A DNA stretch of 64,000 nt from Cohnella algarum (GCF_016937515.1 NZ_JAFHKM010000002.1:1111001-1175000); one strand, 5' to 3'. Shown: positions 1 to 9,683, counted from the stretch's first letter. Notes: generated by a model from the letters alone, not told the origin. Made by a program: numbers and translations.

Positions 1-486
1 CGCTTGGCGAATGTCCGCGATGACCGCTTCGTCCTCTTCATCCTTGAAATAACCGTTTCTCCGCCCGACGAAACGCACGCCCGGAAACTGCTTCGCCAGG
101 TTCGCCTCCGCGGCTTCCAGAACTTCCTGCGTCGAACCGAGCAAATACACGCCCCAGCGCCGCACGTCTCCCTCGCGAAGCAGCTCGTGCAGCAGGTCGA
201 AGCCCGCGACCCGCTCCTGCACCGGCTCTTTCAGGCGGCGGGCCGTCCAGACGATGCCCGAGCCGTCGGGCACGACCAGATCGGCGGTCGCCAGCACCCG
301 GCGATAGGCCGGATCGTCGAGCGCGGCCATCAGCATGACCGGATTGCCCGTCACGACGCGGTTCGGCCGCTTCGCCTCGATCTGCTCGGTCAGGTAACGA
401 ACGGTCGACTGCATGTCCATCTTGGAAAAAGGAACGCCGTATATAGAGACGGTTGGAAAGGCGCGGGAGTTGCTAGCGTTCGCCAA
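1..486 (-). CDS. WecG/TagA/CpsF-family glycosyltransferase (3' part missing)
   Basis: The visible part reads as a glycosyltransferase family 26 enzyme, the family that transfers N-acetylmannosamine to a lipid-linked acceptor in wall polymer synthesis. The family signature PDGSGIVWTARRL is visible near residue 75, preceded by the conserved TGNPVML stretch. I place the start at a TTG at 484-486 because the ribosome binding site GAAGGTGA lies just before it, overlapping the csaB stop. There are seven bases between the csaB stop and this start, so the two genes are probably co-transcribed and translationally coupled. The gene runs off the window edge after about 162 codons (the family is usually about 240-250 residues). 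Together with csaB and mnaA it suggests a ManNAc-containing secondary cell-wall polymer; that role is inferred. Confidence 0.85.
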   Translation of the reverse strand, partial: MANASNSRAFPTVSIYGVPFSKMDMQSTVRYLTEQIEAKRPNRVVTGNPVMLMAALDDPAYRRVLATADLVVPDGSGIVWTARRLKEPVQERVAGFDLLHELLREGDVRRWGVYLLGSTQEVLEAAEANLAKQFPGVRFVGRRNGYFKDEEDEAVIADIRQA

Positions 487-492
487 AAAATG

Positions 493-1680
493 TCACCTTC
501 CGTTTCGTTCTTGCAAAATTTGAAGGATCCGCGCGGCCGGCCGCAGCGCTTCCTCCCTGAGCCGGTCCAGCGCCCCTTGCGCTTCGCGCCGCCACTGGCC
601 GGGCATGTCCAGCAGCTCCTCCGCGCGGCTCGCGAAGCTTTCCGGATCGAGCGATTCGGTCGAGCCGACCGCCCGCTGGCCGAGGCGGGCCAGAAACTGG
701 TCGATCTTCGGATCGTAGGACAGACCGATCAGCGGCACTTCGCGATTGGCCGCGTAGATGAGCGAATGCAGCCGCATCCCGAACAGCAAATCGCAATTGC
801 CCACCTCGCGCAGCATGTCGCGCGGGGAGTCGTGCGCCGGGGCCAGCTCCGCGCCGGCCCCGAAGCGCCCGAGCCGTTCCATCACGTACCGCGAGGCCTC
901 CTCGTCGGAACCGCGATGGAACGGCAGCAGGCGCAGCCGGACGCTTCGCCGTCCGGCCAGCGCCGCCAGCGCAGCGGCCGCCCGGTCGAGATCCGACCGG
1001 TCGCCGCGCCAGAAGCGCACCGACACGCCCACGACCGGGGGCGTGCCGTGCGCCTCGCGCCCGGCGGCCGCGGCATCGCCGCCGCCCGCGCGCGCCGGGG
1101 ACGCTGCCGCCTCCGGCAGCGTCAAGCCCATGACCGGATCGGCGACGACGTCGATCCGGCCGACGCCGAACTTGCGCAGCAGTTCGGCCGATTCCGCGTC
1201 GCGCACGGACACGTACGCGGCTTTGCGGAACGCGCGGGCGATGATCGGGCGGAAGATCGCCCGATTCACCGGACCGATGCCCTGCGCGTAAACGAACGTC
1301 GGCTTCCCGCACCAGCGGGCGAGCTCGAGCACGCCGATATAATACGGGATGGACCCGAGCCCCGTCGCATCCTGGAGCAGGCTGCCCCCGCCGCTGATCA
1401 GCCCGTCGCTCGCGCGCAGCGCCCTTCGCATGTCGCCGAGCTTCATCCGGTTCACGGCGCGGACGCCGTACTGCTTCTCCGTCCAGGCCGGATCTCCGGA
1501 AAAGACGATCGGCTCGAACTTGAGGCCCTTATCCGCCGCCGCGTCTTCCAATGCCGTCAAGATGCTCTGCAGCACGGCCTCGTCACCGCTGTTCCGAAAG
1601 CCGTAGTAGCCGGACAGCGCCAGGCGGACGACGTTTTTTGCTTTTTCCTTCATTAGGGTACGCACCGCCCGTTTTTCCAT
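493..1680 (-). CDS. csaB: CsaB, polysaccharide pyruvyl transferase
   Basis: CsaB adds ketal-linked pyruvate to the secondary cell-wall polymer, creating the ligand for SLH domains of S-layer proteins. The N-terminal [14 protein letters not shown] motif (about residues 22-35), the GGGSLLQD motif and the FVYAQGIGP stretch are typical of the family, and the 395-residue length is normal. The start is uncertain: ATG at 1680 has no clear ribosome binding site, and the in-frame ATG at 1653 has a weak GGGCGG upstream and matches the usual family start better. The downstream TagA-type gene follows within 7 bases. The SLH-domain protease at 18.1-20.8 kb would be a client of this enzyme. Confidence 0.93.
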   Translation of the reverse strand: MEKRAVRTLMKEKAKNVVRLALSGYYGFRNSGDEAVLQSILTALEDAAADKGLKFEPIVFSGDPAWTEKQYGVRAVNRMKLGDMRRALRASDGLISGGGSLLQDATGLGSIPYYIGVLELARWCGKPTFVYAQGIGPVNRAIFRPIIARAFRKAAYVSVRDAESAELLRKFGVGRIDVVADPVMGLTLPEAAASPARAGGGDAAAAGREAHGTPPVVGVSVRFWRGDRSDLDRAAAALAALAGRRSVRLRLLPFHRGSDEEASRYVMERLGRFGAGAELAPAHDSPRDMLREVGNCDLLFGMRLHSLIYAANREVPLIGLSYDPKIDQFLARLGQRAVGSTESLDPESFASRAEELLDMPGQWRREAQGALDRLREEALRPAARILQILQERNGR

Positions 1681-1995
1681 TCAAATCTAATTTTGTTCGA
1701 CGGGGTGTTCGGACAAATTTCGCAAGCCGGACGCGGCCCTGCCCTTGCGATTGACAGCGGACAGGTCCCGCCTTGCCGTTCGCGCATGAAGATGCGAAGT
1801 TCGTCCGGGCTAGGTTATCCTTCGGACCCGTTCGATATCGCCGACAGATACAGAGCCCCATTCGGACAAAAAAATTGGAACCTTGCGAATTATCGCATCA
1901 TGCGTGAGAGCAAGCAATCCGCTTTGTCGATCCGATTGTCCATGGCCCCCTAGGATTTATCATACCAAGCCGGACTGCCGGACGATTCGTGCCCA

Positions 1996-2279
1996 TTTTT
2001 GCATGATATTTCGCACAGACCTCTGCCAATTGCCGCCTCGGCGATGATATTTGTACGATTTTTCATACAAAACCGGCCAGCCAGACGGTTCCGCACTCAT
2101 TTTTGTACGATATTTCATACAAAACCTCTTCATTTGCCGCCTCGGCGATGACTTTTGTACGATTTTTCATACAAAAACGTCCTGCCGACGGCCCAACGCC
2201 CATTTTTGCATGATATTTCGCACAAACCTCTGCCAATTGCCGTCTCTGCAGGGACATTCGAACGACTTTTCATACAAAG
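1996..2279. repeat. Array of six palindromes with 52-bp spacing (array 1)
   Basis: Six copies of a dyad start at about 1997, 2050, 2101, 2153, 2204 and 2257, so spacings are 53, 51, 52, 51 and 53 bp. The best copies are TTTTGTA-N10-TACAAAA (2101-2124 and 2153-2176). Units alternate in their flanks: odd copies continue into CTCTGCCAATTGCCG-like sequence and even copies into GGCCAGCCAGACGG-like sequence, giving a real period of about 104 bp. The array sits between csaB and the DUF5693 gene, in an 800-bp gap with no convincing ORF. There are no cas genes, and the sequence between dyads is conserved, so it is not CRISPR. Confidence 0.85.
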
Positions 2280-2320
2280 TCGCCCTGCCAGGCGCCAGCT
2301 GCCGCTTTGCCCGTACGCGC

Positions 2321-2484
2321 CGTCGCATTTCGCGCGGGGAACGCTCGCCTGCCCTCATGCGTCGGTCGCGAACCGTCTGTTGGTTAAGTCGCACCTCGCG
2401 CGGAGAGCTGCCCGCCTCCCCCCTGCGTTTTGCCGGGGAGGCGACGGGCCGGCTGGTCTCGCACCCACGCGGGAAGCTGCTTCG
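2321..2484. repeat. Three degenerate ~66-70 bp repeats
   Basis: A stretch resembling GTCGCACCTCGCGCGGAGAG occurs at about 2323, 2389 and 2459, with spacings of 66 and 70 bp. The copies are imperfect. They fill the gap between array 1 and the end of the DUF5693 gene. I see no gene here. The rest of the gap (1681-1995) contains several copies of TTTGTCCGAA on the minus strand but nothing I can name. Confidence 0.45.
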
Positions 2485-4536
2485 CTACCCTTTCGCTGCC
2501 TTCGTCAGCCGCCCGCCGTAGCGGCGCCACAGCGACTCGCCGATTTGCCAGACGCCGATGGCGATCAGGCCGATCACCGCTCCAAGGCCCAAGCCGAGCA
2601 GCACGCGGATCAGCGAAAGCTTGAGCGGCGTATGAATGTGCGCGAACGTGTCGACCATCGACAGCTGGCCGATCGAAGCGGCCACGAGCAGCACCGTCGC
2701 CCAGCGATAGCGCAGGGAGAGGAACAGCCCGAGCAGGAGCGCCGGGTGCGCCAGCGCGAATTCCTTGAAACGCGGTCGAACGCCGAACGTGTTTTCGAGA
2801 TAGGAGCGGATCGTCAATTCAAGACTGCTCGCCTGTCCGCTGTTGCCGGTGCGCGTCAGGTAATAGTAGCCGACCCCCGCGATGACGACCGCGGCGACGA
2901 TCATGAGCACCGTGATCGGCATGCGCAGGATGCGAGCGACGTTATCCTTGACCGAACCGTCGGCCCCGTACAGGAACACGTAGATCGCCACGAGCCCGAT
3001 CGGCGCGAGATGCAGCAGGCTGACGCCGCGGAACTGCTGCAGCGCAAGGCTGTACGTAATGTCGTTCAGCAGCGCGACGACGAACGGGACGGCCGCAAGC
3101 GACAGCACCGACGTGCCGACGTACAGCACGGCGGCCTTGAGCAGCCGGGAAGCCGCGGACGCCGAGGCCTCCCGCCCGAGCTCGCGCTTGGCGCGAAGCC
3201 AGCGGACGGCCAGCACGAGGGCGGCGGTCGGCGCGGCGATCGCGACGAGCAGCGAGAGCGCCTGGTCGAGCAGCGAAGCTTGCAGCGCGACCACCCCCGC
3301 TCCGCCGATCGCGCCGAGGATCGTGATCGGCACGAGCAGCGAAGGAAGGAACAGGCCGGCCGTCAGCGCCACCAGGGCGACCGCCCCGGCCGTCGCCAGC
3401 GCGCGAAGCGCGTTTTCCGCGGGAGCATGGCGCACCGTGAACGAATGGGCTTCGCCGACGGTGAAGCCGAAGTGATTCAGCTGCTCGATCGCGCCGGCTT
3501 GCTCGCCGTCGCCTTTCAGCGCTTTGACGATCGTTTCGATCGGATTGTTGATCCGCACGTTCGCCGAATCCCTTACCGCGGCCGCATTCAAATAAATGAA
3601 GCGAATGTTGCGGTCCTTCACCGCCAGGACGATGCGATCCGCCAGCGTCGCCGGTTGGATGACGGACATTTCGGATTCCGAAATCGAGTGCAGCCGCGCC
3701 ACGTCGAAATCGAGCATCCGGGCGAGCGAGCCGAAGCCTTGCTGCGGAAGCTTCAGGTTTTCGATGGCGCCGATGCCGATGCCGGCGTCCTTGAGCTGCG
3801 AGGCGAACGCCTTCAGCGTTCCGTCCGTCGCCTCGTTGCCGAACCCGGTTACCGCGTCGCCGTCGAAAATAATATTTTTCACGCCGTACTCTCGGAACGA
3901 TTGCAGCCATTTTCCCATTTCCGTCTGATCGTACAGCTTGCCGCGATCGGACAGCCGGGGAACGATCATGAAGCCCTCGTCCCGCAGCTTTTCCATCGCG
4001 AGCGGGTTTGGCTGCATCGGTACCATATACGCGACTTCGGGCACCGTTTCCAACACGAGACCGCTACGCCCTTGCGCGCTCCATTCGCCCATGCCGATGC
4101 CGGCTTTTCCGAAGGCGTTTGCGATCAATTCCCGGATGACGCCCTCGTGCTCCGGCTTGTTGAAAAGCAAATACGTGCGATTGTCGCCGACCTCGGCAAG
4201 CTCGCCTTCCAGCAGCGCGGCTTGCGAGGCGTTATATACGTTCACTTCCCCGGACCAGATCAGTTCGTCCAAACTGCTTTCAAACACCGCCATGGCGTTG
4301 ACGCCGGCATCCTTCAGAACGGCCAGCTGGTCGTCGACAAAAGCTTCCGGATTGAGCTGGGTTGCGGACACCTGCAACAAATCCCGGTAGTCCATGATCA
4401 TTTCCACTTGATTCGCGGAATGCTCCGTGACCGAGCGGGCGTACATGACCGGCAGCGAGCCGATCAGACCGAGCAGCACGACCCACCATAACCACTTGGC
4501 CAATCTCCGGTTCCATTTTTCAAGCCAATGGGGCAC
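2485..4536 (-). CDS. DUF5693 family membrane protein
   Basis: This is a protein of about 683 residues with one N-terminal membrane segment (WLWWVVLLGLIGSLPVMY), an extracytoplasmic domain of about 330 residues, and a C-terminal half with many hydrophobic segments. The pattern fits the DUF5693 family, whose function is unknown and which often lies next to csaB in Paenibacillus and Bacillus relatives. I start it at the GTG at 4536 because AAGGAG sits eight bases upstream; the GTG at 4545 directly abuts that site and cannot use it. The extracytoplasmic part resembles polysaccharide-deacetylase-like barrels in flavour, but I see no clear catalytic motif. A role in cell-wall polymer export or modification is inferred from its neighbour csaB only. 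Confidence 0.75.
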   Translation of the reverse strand: MPHWLEKWNRRLAKWLWWVVLLGLIGSLPVMYARSVTEHSANQVEMIMDYRDLLQVSATQLNPEAFVDDQLAVLKDAGVNAMAVFESSLDELIWSGEVNVYNASQAALLEGELAEVGDNRTYLLFNKPEHEGVIRELIANAFGKAGIGMGEWSAQGRSGLVLETVPEVAYMVPMQPNPLAMEKLRDEGFMIVPRLSDRGKLYDQTEMGKWLQSFREYGVKNIIFDGDAVTGFGNEATDGTLKAFASQLKDAGIGIGAIENLKLPQQGFGSLARMLDFDVARLHSISESEMSVIQPATLADRIVLAVKDRNIRFIYLNAAAVRDSANVRINNPIETIVKALKGDGEQAGAIEQLNHFGFTVGEAHSFTVRHAPAENALRALATAGAVALVALTAGLFLPSLLVPITILGAIGGAGVVALQASLLDQALSLLVAIAAPTAALVLAVRWLRAKRELGREASASAASRLLKAAVLYVGTSVLSLAAVPFVVALLNDITYSLALQQFRGVSLLHLAPIGLVAIYVFLYGADGSVKDNVARILRMPITVLMIVAAVVIAGVGYYYLTRTGNSGQASSLELTIRSYLENTFGVRPRFKEFALAHPALLLGLFLSLRYRWATVLLVAASIGQLSMVDTFAHIHTPLKLSLIRVLLGLGLGAVIGLIAIGVWQIGESLWRRYGGRLTKAAKG

Positions 4537-4591
4537 AACATTCACTCCTTAAGTTATCAAGCATTGCGCTGTTGTTTGTCGGATGCGCCCG

Positions 4592-6301
4592 TCAGCTCAA
4601 GGCGTCCACTCGCTGCATGACCGCCGCGACCAGTTGGCCGAGGGCGGCTTCCGCCTTGTCCAGACCTTCGCCTCTAACGGCAAAGTACACTTTGATTTTC
4701 GGCTCGGTGCCGGACGGCCGGAGGCAGAACCAGGAGCCGTCCGCCAGCATGAATTTAAGCACGTTTTCCTTCGGCAAGCCGTCGAGTCCCGTTTCGTAAT
4801 CGAGCACCTTCGTTACGGAGATTCCCGCGACCGCGGCGGGGGGATTCGCGCGCCAGTCGTTCATGATGCCGGCGATTTTGGCGACGCCGTCCTTGCCCTT
4901 GAGCGTGCGGGACTCCAGCTTCTCCATATACGTTCCGTACTCGGCGTACAATTCGAGAAGCACGTCGTACAGCGTCTTTCCTTGCTCCTTGTAGTACGCG
5001 GCGGCCTCGCTAATCAGCAGCGAAGCGACGACCGCATCCTTGTCCCGCGCGTAAGCGCCCGTCAAATAGCCGTAGCTCTCCTCATAGCCGAACAGGAAGG
5101 AATGCTCGCCCGTCCGCTCGAACTCGGTTATTTTTTCGCCGATATATTTGAAGCCCGTCAGCGTGTTGATGACCGACATGCCGTACGATTTGGCGATGTC
5201 CGCGCCCATTTCGCTGGTGACGATCGTTTTGACGACGGCGCCATTCGCCGGTAGTTTGCCCACTTTTTTCAAATTGGACAGCAGATAGTGAACCATGATC
5301 GCTCCCGACTGGTTGCCGGAAAGCACCTCGTAGCGGCCCTCGTTGTTTTTGACGACGGCGCCCATCCGGTCGCAATCGGGATCCGTTCCGATGATCAGAT
5401 CCGCGCCGAGCTTTTCCCCGAGTTCGATCGCCAGCGCAAACGCTTCGCGCTCTTCCGGATTCGGCGACTTGACGGTCGAGAAGTAGCCGTCCGGCCGCTC
5501 CTGCTCGGGCACGACATGCACGTTTCCGAAGCCCGCCTTTGCAAGAGCTGCCCGCACCGGAACGTTGCCGGCCCCGTGAAGCGGCGTATACACGACGGTC
5601 AGCCGGTCGCCCGCTCCGCCGCGCAAAAACTCGGGCTGAACCGTCTGCGAGACGACGGCGCCGACAAACCGCTCGTCCGCCTCCTCGCCCAGCCATTCGA
5701 TCAGCCCTTTCGCTTCCGCTTCCTGCCGCGTCAGGCGCTTCACTTCGTCGAACGACGCCACCTCCCGGATCGCGGCAATGACCCGCTCGGCATCGTCCGG
5801 AATCAATTGCCCGCCGTCCGCGCCGTAAACTTTATATCCGTTATACTCGGGCGGGTTGTGGCTCGCGGTGACGACGATGCCGCCCGCGGCTTTCAAATCC
5901 CGCACCGCGAACGACAGCTGGGGCGTCGGGCGGAGCGATGGGTAGAGGTACGTTTTGATGCCGTTCGCGGCAAGAACGCACGCGGCTTCCAGCGCGAACG
6001 TATCGGATTGGTTGCGGGAATCGTGAGCGATGACGACCGAAGGCGAGGAAAACCGGGCAAGCAAATAGCGCGCGAAGCCCTGCGTCGCTTTGCCGACGAC
6101 GTAACGGTTCATCCGGTTCGTGCCCGCGCCCATGACGCCGCGAAGCCCCCCGGTTCCGAACTCCAGATCGCGGTAAAACCGGTCTTCGATTTCCGCGGGT
6201 TCGTCCGCGATCCGGCGCAGCTCGGCTTTCGTTTCTTCATCTACATTGGGATCGTTCAGCCAGGCGGTGTAAAGTTCTGTCGCTGTCGGTTGATTCGGCA
6301 T
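4592..6301 (-). CDS. pgcA: Phosphoglucomutase / phospho-sugar mutase PgcA
   Basis: This enzyme interconverts glucose 6-phosphate and glucose 1-phosphate, feeding UDP-glucose and cell-envelope glycan synthesis. The 569-residue length is that of alpha-D-phosphohexomutases. The active-site serine loop TASHNPPEYNGYK has Ser147, the metal-binding loop DPDCD spans about 307-311, the sugar-specificity loop GYEESYGYL lies near residue 400, and the phosphate-binding loop RPSGTEPKIK is near the C-terminus. The gene lies between fabZ and the DUF5693 gene, with short gaps on both sides. It could act on mannose phosphate as well, but PgcA is the usual assignment for a single-copy enzyme of this length in Bacillales. 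Confidence 0.93.
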   Translation of the reverse strand: MPNQPTATELYTAWLNDPNVDEETKAELRRIADEPAEIEDRFYRDLEFGTGGLRGVMGAGTNRMNRYVVGKATQGFARYLLARFSSPSVVIAHDSRNQSDTFALEAACVLAANGIKTYLYPSLRPTPQLSFAVRDLKAAGGIVVTASHNPPEYNGYKVYGADGGQLIPDDAERVIAAIREVASFDEVKRLTRQEAEAKGLIEWLGEEADERFVGAVVSQTVQPEFLRGGAGDRLTVVYTPLHGAGNVPVRAALAKAGFGNVHVVPEQERPDGYFSTVKSPNPEEREAFALAIELGEKLGADLIIGTDPDCDRMGAVVKNNEGRYEVLSGNQSGAIMVHYLLSNLKKVGKLPANGAVVKTIVTSEMGADIAKSYGMSVINTLTGFKYIGEKITEFERTGEHSFLFGYEESYGYLTGAYARDKDAVVASLLISEAAAYYKEQGKTLYDVLLELYAEYGTYMEKLESRTLKGKDGVAKIAGIMNDWRANPPAAVAGISVTKVLDYETGLDGLPKENVLKFMLADGSWFCLRPSGTEPKIKVYFAVRGEGLDKAEAALGQLVAAVMQRVDALS

Positions 6302-6363
6302 GATTCACTGCTCCTTCTCCAACATGATTTTTATATTGACAACGGCGCAAGCCTTGCGCGGGA

Positions 6364-6801
6364 TCAGCCTTTGGCCGGATCCGTCAGCGCGAACATCAGG
6401 ACGCCTTCCGCCACGACGCGGTCGCCGACCCTAGCCGTTGCTTGGCCTTTGCCCACAGGACCTTTTAACCGGATAATTTCCACTTCAAGCGTAAGCGTAT
6501 CGCCGGGAGTCACCTGGCCGCGCCAGCGAAATTCGTCCACGCCCGCGAAAAGTCCGATTTTGCCCTTGTTTTCCTCGACGGACAAAATGGCGGCGGCGCC
6601 GACCTGGGCCAGCGCTTCCAAAATAAGCACGCCCGGCATGACGGGATAACCGGGAAAATGCCCGACAAAGTAAGGCTCGTTCATCGTTACGTTTTTCAGG
6701 CCGACGGCCTTTTTGCCCGCATCGAGCTCCAGGATCCGGTCCACCAGCAAAAACGGGGGACGGTGCGGAATGATGTCCTGGATTTGCGTAATATCCAACA
6801 T
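6364..6801 (-). CDS. fabZ: (3R)-hydroxyacyl-ACP dehydratase FabZ
   Basis: FabZ removes water from 3-hydroxyacyl-ACP in the type II fatty acid elongation cycle, in the cytoplasm. The hot-dog fold signature [13 protein letters not shown] carries catalytic His48, and Glu62 follows in LILEALAQ. The length of 145 residues is normal. The ribosome binding site AGGAGG precedes the ATG. In B. subtilis the same gene (ywpB) lies near flhO/flhP and mbl, and that synteny is kept here. Confidence 0.95.
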   Translation of the reverse strand: MLDITQIQDIIPHRPPFLLVDRILELDAGKKAVGLKNVTMNEPYFVGHFPGYPVMPGVLILEALAQVGAAAILSVEENKGKIGLFAGVDEFRWRGQVTPGDTLTLEVEIIRLKGPVGKGQATARVGDRVVAEGVLMFALTDPAKG

Positions 6802-6987
6802 AAAGCAACCTCCTGATCGTTCTTCGAATTCGGACGGCTTTTCGCCCGGTTTGCATGCATACGCAGCGCTTTTTCGGTCGATACTTAAAACGTCCCTTTG
6901 GCGAGCTGCAGTCGCCGAGGTTGATATAAGAGAGCTTGCCGCCGTTGGCCGTTCGCGTAAAACCGGTCCGGCGGCGAGTTCTTTTGT

Positions 6988-7512
6988 TTATTTCGCGTTC
7001 GTTTCCGGGACGCCGTTCAGGTTGCGGAATTTCATAAAATAGACGCCCGTCGCCACGAAGCTGAGCGCGATCGCGCACCATAATGCCGCCGTTCCGCCGG
7101 GAAGCCCGAGAAACAGCAGCAATATCGCCAAATAATAGACGAACGTGGTCACCTTTCCAAGCCCGTTCGCGGGAACGGTTTTCATGCCGCGAAAATAAAA
7201 ATAAGCGGAACTGGCGATCATGCCGATCTCCCGGAACGCCATAATGACCGCGGCCGACCACGGAATTTCCCTGCCGATGACAAGCGCCGCAACGACCGCC
7301 AGCATCATCAGCTTGTCCGCTAACGGATCGAGCATGATGCCGGTGACGGTCACCTGTCCGCTGCTGCGGGCAATGTAACCGTCGAGCAGGTCCGTAAGGC
7401 CCGCTAGTAAAACGATGCATAACGCCGCTACCGAATGGTCGTTGAAATACAGCGCCAAAAACAAGGGAATCATTACAAATCGGGACATCGTCAGCAAGTT
7501 AGGCAAGTTCAT
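6988..7512 (-). CDS. CDP-alcohol phosphatidyltransferase (PgsA-like)
   Basis: This is an integral membrane enzyme of 174 residues that would condense CDP-diacylglycerol with an alcohol such as glycerol 3-phosphate. The complete family motif is visible: Asp41, Asp44-Gly45, Ala48-Arg49, Gly58, Asp62 and Asp66, in the segment starting DLLDGYIARS. The rest is five or six hydrophobic helices. Phosphatidylglycerophosphate synthase is the most likely activity, but a paralogue using another alcohol cannot be excluded. The 186-bp gap to fabZ shows no clear terminator. Confidence 0.85.
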   Translation of the reverse strand: MNLPNLLTMSRFVMIPLFLALYFNDHSVAALCIVLLAGLTDLLDGYIARSSGQVTVTGIMLDPLADKLMMLAVVAALVIGREIPWSAAVIMAFREIGMIASSAYFYFRGMKTVPANGLGKVTTFVYYLAILLLFLGLPGGTAALWCAIALSFVATGVYFMKFRNLNGVPETNAK

Positions 7513-7600
7513 TCCCGATCCCCCATTTCTCCAAAGCTCCCATTATTATAACGCTCGGCCCATCGAGCGTAAACCTGACCGCCGCGAACGGCACAAATAA

Positions 7601-7621
7601 CCCCCCGGTTGAGCCGGGGGG
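7601..7621 (-). terminator. Rho-independent terminator after the EpuA-type gene
   Basis: CCCCCCGG pairs with CCGGGGGG around a five-base loop, followed on the minus strand by TTATTTGT. It lies downstream of the small membrane protein gene ending at 7656 and upstream of pgsA. Confidence 0.8.
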
Positions 7622-7655
7622 AGTCAAAGCCCGGTGGCCGGCGGCAGCCGAAGCC

Positions 7656-7907
7656 TCAGCCGCCTTGTGCGAAGACGAGGTCGTACATGTGCCGCCACGT
7701 TTCCCATTGGAACACATCGGCAAACTCTCTTTCACCGAGCACCACATATCCGAACGCCAGCCCTGCGGCCAAGGCGATCACGCAAACAATCGGAATAGCC
7801 AAAACTTTGAGGCACGTCCAGACGATCGATCTGAACGCTTTGCCTGCCGAACGTTTCTTGCCGTTCGCGGGCCGTTTCGGTTCCGGCGAACGGGTTGATG
7901 CCGTCAC
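7656..7907 (-). CDS. EpuA-type small membrane protein (annotated 'RNA polymerase subunit beta')
   Basis: The 83-residue protein has a basic N-terminus of about 30 residues, one transmembrane helix (about 34-55) and a short outer tail. The motif GLAFGYVVLGE after the helix is typical of the EpuA family (PF11772), which databases often label DNA-directed RNA polymerase subunit beta although the label has no clear functional basis. It lies just downstream of flhP (19-base gap), as small genes of this kind do in other Bacillales. Function unknown. Confidence 0.7.
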   Translation of the reverse strand: MTASTRSPEPKRPANGKKRSAGKAFRSIVWTCLKVLAIPIVCVIALAAGLAFGYVVLGEREFADVFQWETWRHMYDLVFAQGG

Positions 7908-7926
7908 TGATTAATTCCTCCTTATG

Positions 7927-8769
7927 TTACCCGCGAAGGTCGGTCGCCATCTGCATCATTTGGTCGCTGGAGGACAACGCTCTGGCGTTTAATTGATAGG
8001 CCCGCTGCACGGTTATCAGGTCGGCCATCTCGCTCGTCAGATCGACATTGGATTGCTCAAGGAAGCCTTGACGGATGGAGGCGCCCCCGTCTTGTCCCGG
8101 CATGGCGGCCACGACTTGGACGACGTCGCCTACGTCCACGTTGTCGGGGACGCCGTACAGGTTGTCGCCGACCGATTGGAGCAGGTCCGGCTTCGTCACT
8201 TCCACCAGCTTTAGTGTGCCGAGATCGAGCACGGTCAATCCGTCGCGGCTTTTCGCCATTATGCCGCCGTCTGCGCCGACGACCAATTCATAGTCGTCCG
8301 GCACTTCGACGAACGTGTCGGCCGTGCCGTTCGAGGCGACGACGGGATATCCCGTGTTCGTCATCAACATTCGGGTTCCGTTGCCGGTCGGCACGAGTTC
8401 GAAAGCGCCCTGGCGGGTGAAGACGCGGTCCCCGTTCAACGCATTGCCCGCCCGCAGCTCGAACAAGGCGTTGCCTTCGATGGCGACGTCGGTCGAGCTG
8501 TTCGTCTGCTGAAGCGGCCCCTGGGTCAGATCGAGCGTTTGCGAGACGATCCTCGCTCCCCATCCTTGCGTAAACCCGAGCGGACTGCGGCGTCCCGGCA
8601 GCAGAAAATCGTCCTTGTGCGGTTGGACGCTGGTCAAAATGTCTTCGAATACGGCATCCTTCCGCTTATAGCCGCTCGTATTCAGGTTGGCGATGTTGTC
8701 CGCCAAAATATCGAGCTTCTGCTGCAGGGAACCCATCGATGCCGCCGCGCTGATCATGGAGTTGTTCAT
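7927..8769 (-). CDS. flhP: Flagellar hook-basal body protein FlhP (FlgG-like)
   Basis: This is a 280-residue rod/hook-family protein. The N-terminal rod motif LDILADNIANLNTSGYKRKD (about 19-38) and the C-terminal helix AYQLNARALSSSDQMMQMAT are diagnostic of FlgG/FlgF-type distal rod proteins. It follows flhO in the same direction and lies in the conserved spoIIID-mbl-flhO-flhP cluster. In B. subtilis FlhO and FlhP are needed for hook-basal body completion. Confidence 0.92.
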   Translation of the reverse strand: MNNSMISAAASMGSLQQKLDILADNIANLNTSGYKRKDAVFEDILTSVQPHKDDFLLPGRRSPLGFTQGWGARIVSQTLDLTQGPLQQTNSSTDVAIEGNALFELRAGNALNGDRVFTRQGAFELVPTGNGTRMLMTNTGYPVVASNGTADTFVEVPDDYELVVGADGGIMAKSRDGLTVLDLGTLKLVEVTKPDLLQSVGDNLYGVPDNVDVGDVVQVVAAMPGQDGGASIRQGFLEQSNVDLTSEMADLITVQRAYQLNARALSSSDQMMQMATDLRG

Positions 8770-8816
8770 GCCGGTTCAACTTCCTCCTTCAATCTCTGGC
8801 TGATACGTCCGTTCGA

Positions 8817-9683
8817 TTAAACCTTGCCGACTTCGTTGACGGATTTGTCCAGGCTTCTATCCAAATATTGGACCATTTTCTGATTGGCTTCGTACGCGCG
8901 AAGCGCCGACATCATATCGACCATCGACTGCGAAGCGTCCACGTTCGAGCGCTCCAGATAGCCTTGGCGAATTTCCACGCGATCCCCCGCCTGCACCTGG
9001 GCGATGCCGGCATCCTCTCCGTCATAGCGAAACAGGCCGTTGCCTTCGCGCACGAGATCGTTCGGATTGTCGACCCGCGTCAGCATCAGCTGCGGATTGC
9101 CCGCAAGCGGCGCGTTCGTCGTCCTGTCGATCAGCAGGCCGTCGGTCGTGATGGCGACATTATCCCAGGAACCGTCATACGCAATGTTCTGGCCGTTCGC
9201 GCCGAGCACCGGCAAGCCCTCGGACGTAACGAGCGTGCCGTCGTCCGTCGTCTGGAAGCTGCCGTTGCGGGTATAGCGCTGCGTGCCGTCCGGCATGGCG
9301 ACCGTAAAGAACGCCTGCGGCTGATACGTGACGTTTCCGTCCGCGTTCACGAACTTGCCCGAGCCGTCGAACACGGCGCCGGGAACCGCGATATCGGAGA
9401 CGAGCGCCATATCCTGCGAGCGGTTCGTCTCCATCAGGTCGCCCTGCATCAGGCCGAGCAGGCTTTCTTCGGCGAAAACGCCCGTGTTCAGCTTGCCGAT
9501 CGACGAGCCGGACGGATCGCTCCCGCCCATCGCGTACAGGAGCACCTCCGGAAAGGCGCGGCTGACCGAGCTCGTTCCCTTGTAGCCGGGCGTATTGAGG
9601 TTGGCGATGTTGTTCGTCACCGTATCGTGGCGTCTTTGCTCCGCGATCATTCCCGATGCTGCCGTATACAGTCCTCTGATCAT
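8817..9683 (-). CDS. flhO: Flagellar hook-basal body protein FlhO (FlgF-like)
   Basis: This is a 288-residue paralogue of the following gene. It begins MIRGLYTAASGMIAEQRR, continues with the rod motif NNIANLNTPGYKG, and ends with the coiled-coil helix RAYEANQKMVQYLDRSLDKS. Between these lies the usual beta-rich central domain. The start is 12 bases beyond the mbl stop, so mbl, flhO and flhP probably share a transcript, linking rod/hook assembly to the cell-shape gene. Confidence 0.92.
   Translation of the reverse strand: MIRGLYTAASGMIAEQRRHDTVTNNIANLNTPGYKGTSSVSRAFPEVLLYAMGGSDPSGSSIGKLNTGVFAEESLLGLMQGDLMETNRSQDMALVSDIAVPGAVFDGSGKFVNADGNVTYQPQAFFTVAMPDGTQRYTRNGSFQTTDDGTLVTSEGLPVLGANGQNIAYDGSWDNVAITTDGLLIDRTTNAPLAGNPQLMLTRVDNPNDLVREGNGLFRYDGEDAGIAQVQAGDRVEIRQGYLERSNVDASQSMVDMMSALRAYEANQKMVQYLDRSLDKSVNEVGKV

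Noticed and set aside
2155..4491. Long plus-strand open frames opposite real genes (also 8868-10796, 43862-46837, 51425-53083, 36295-38211)
   Set aside because: They are antisense shadows in GC-rich DNA; their translations are rich in Arg, His and Gln with no domain and the opposite strand carries clear families.
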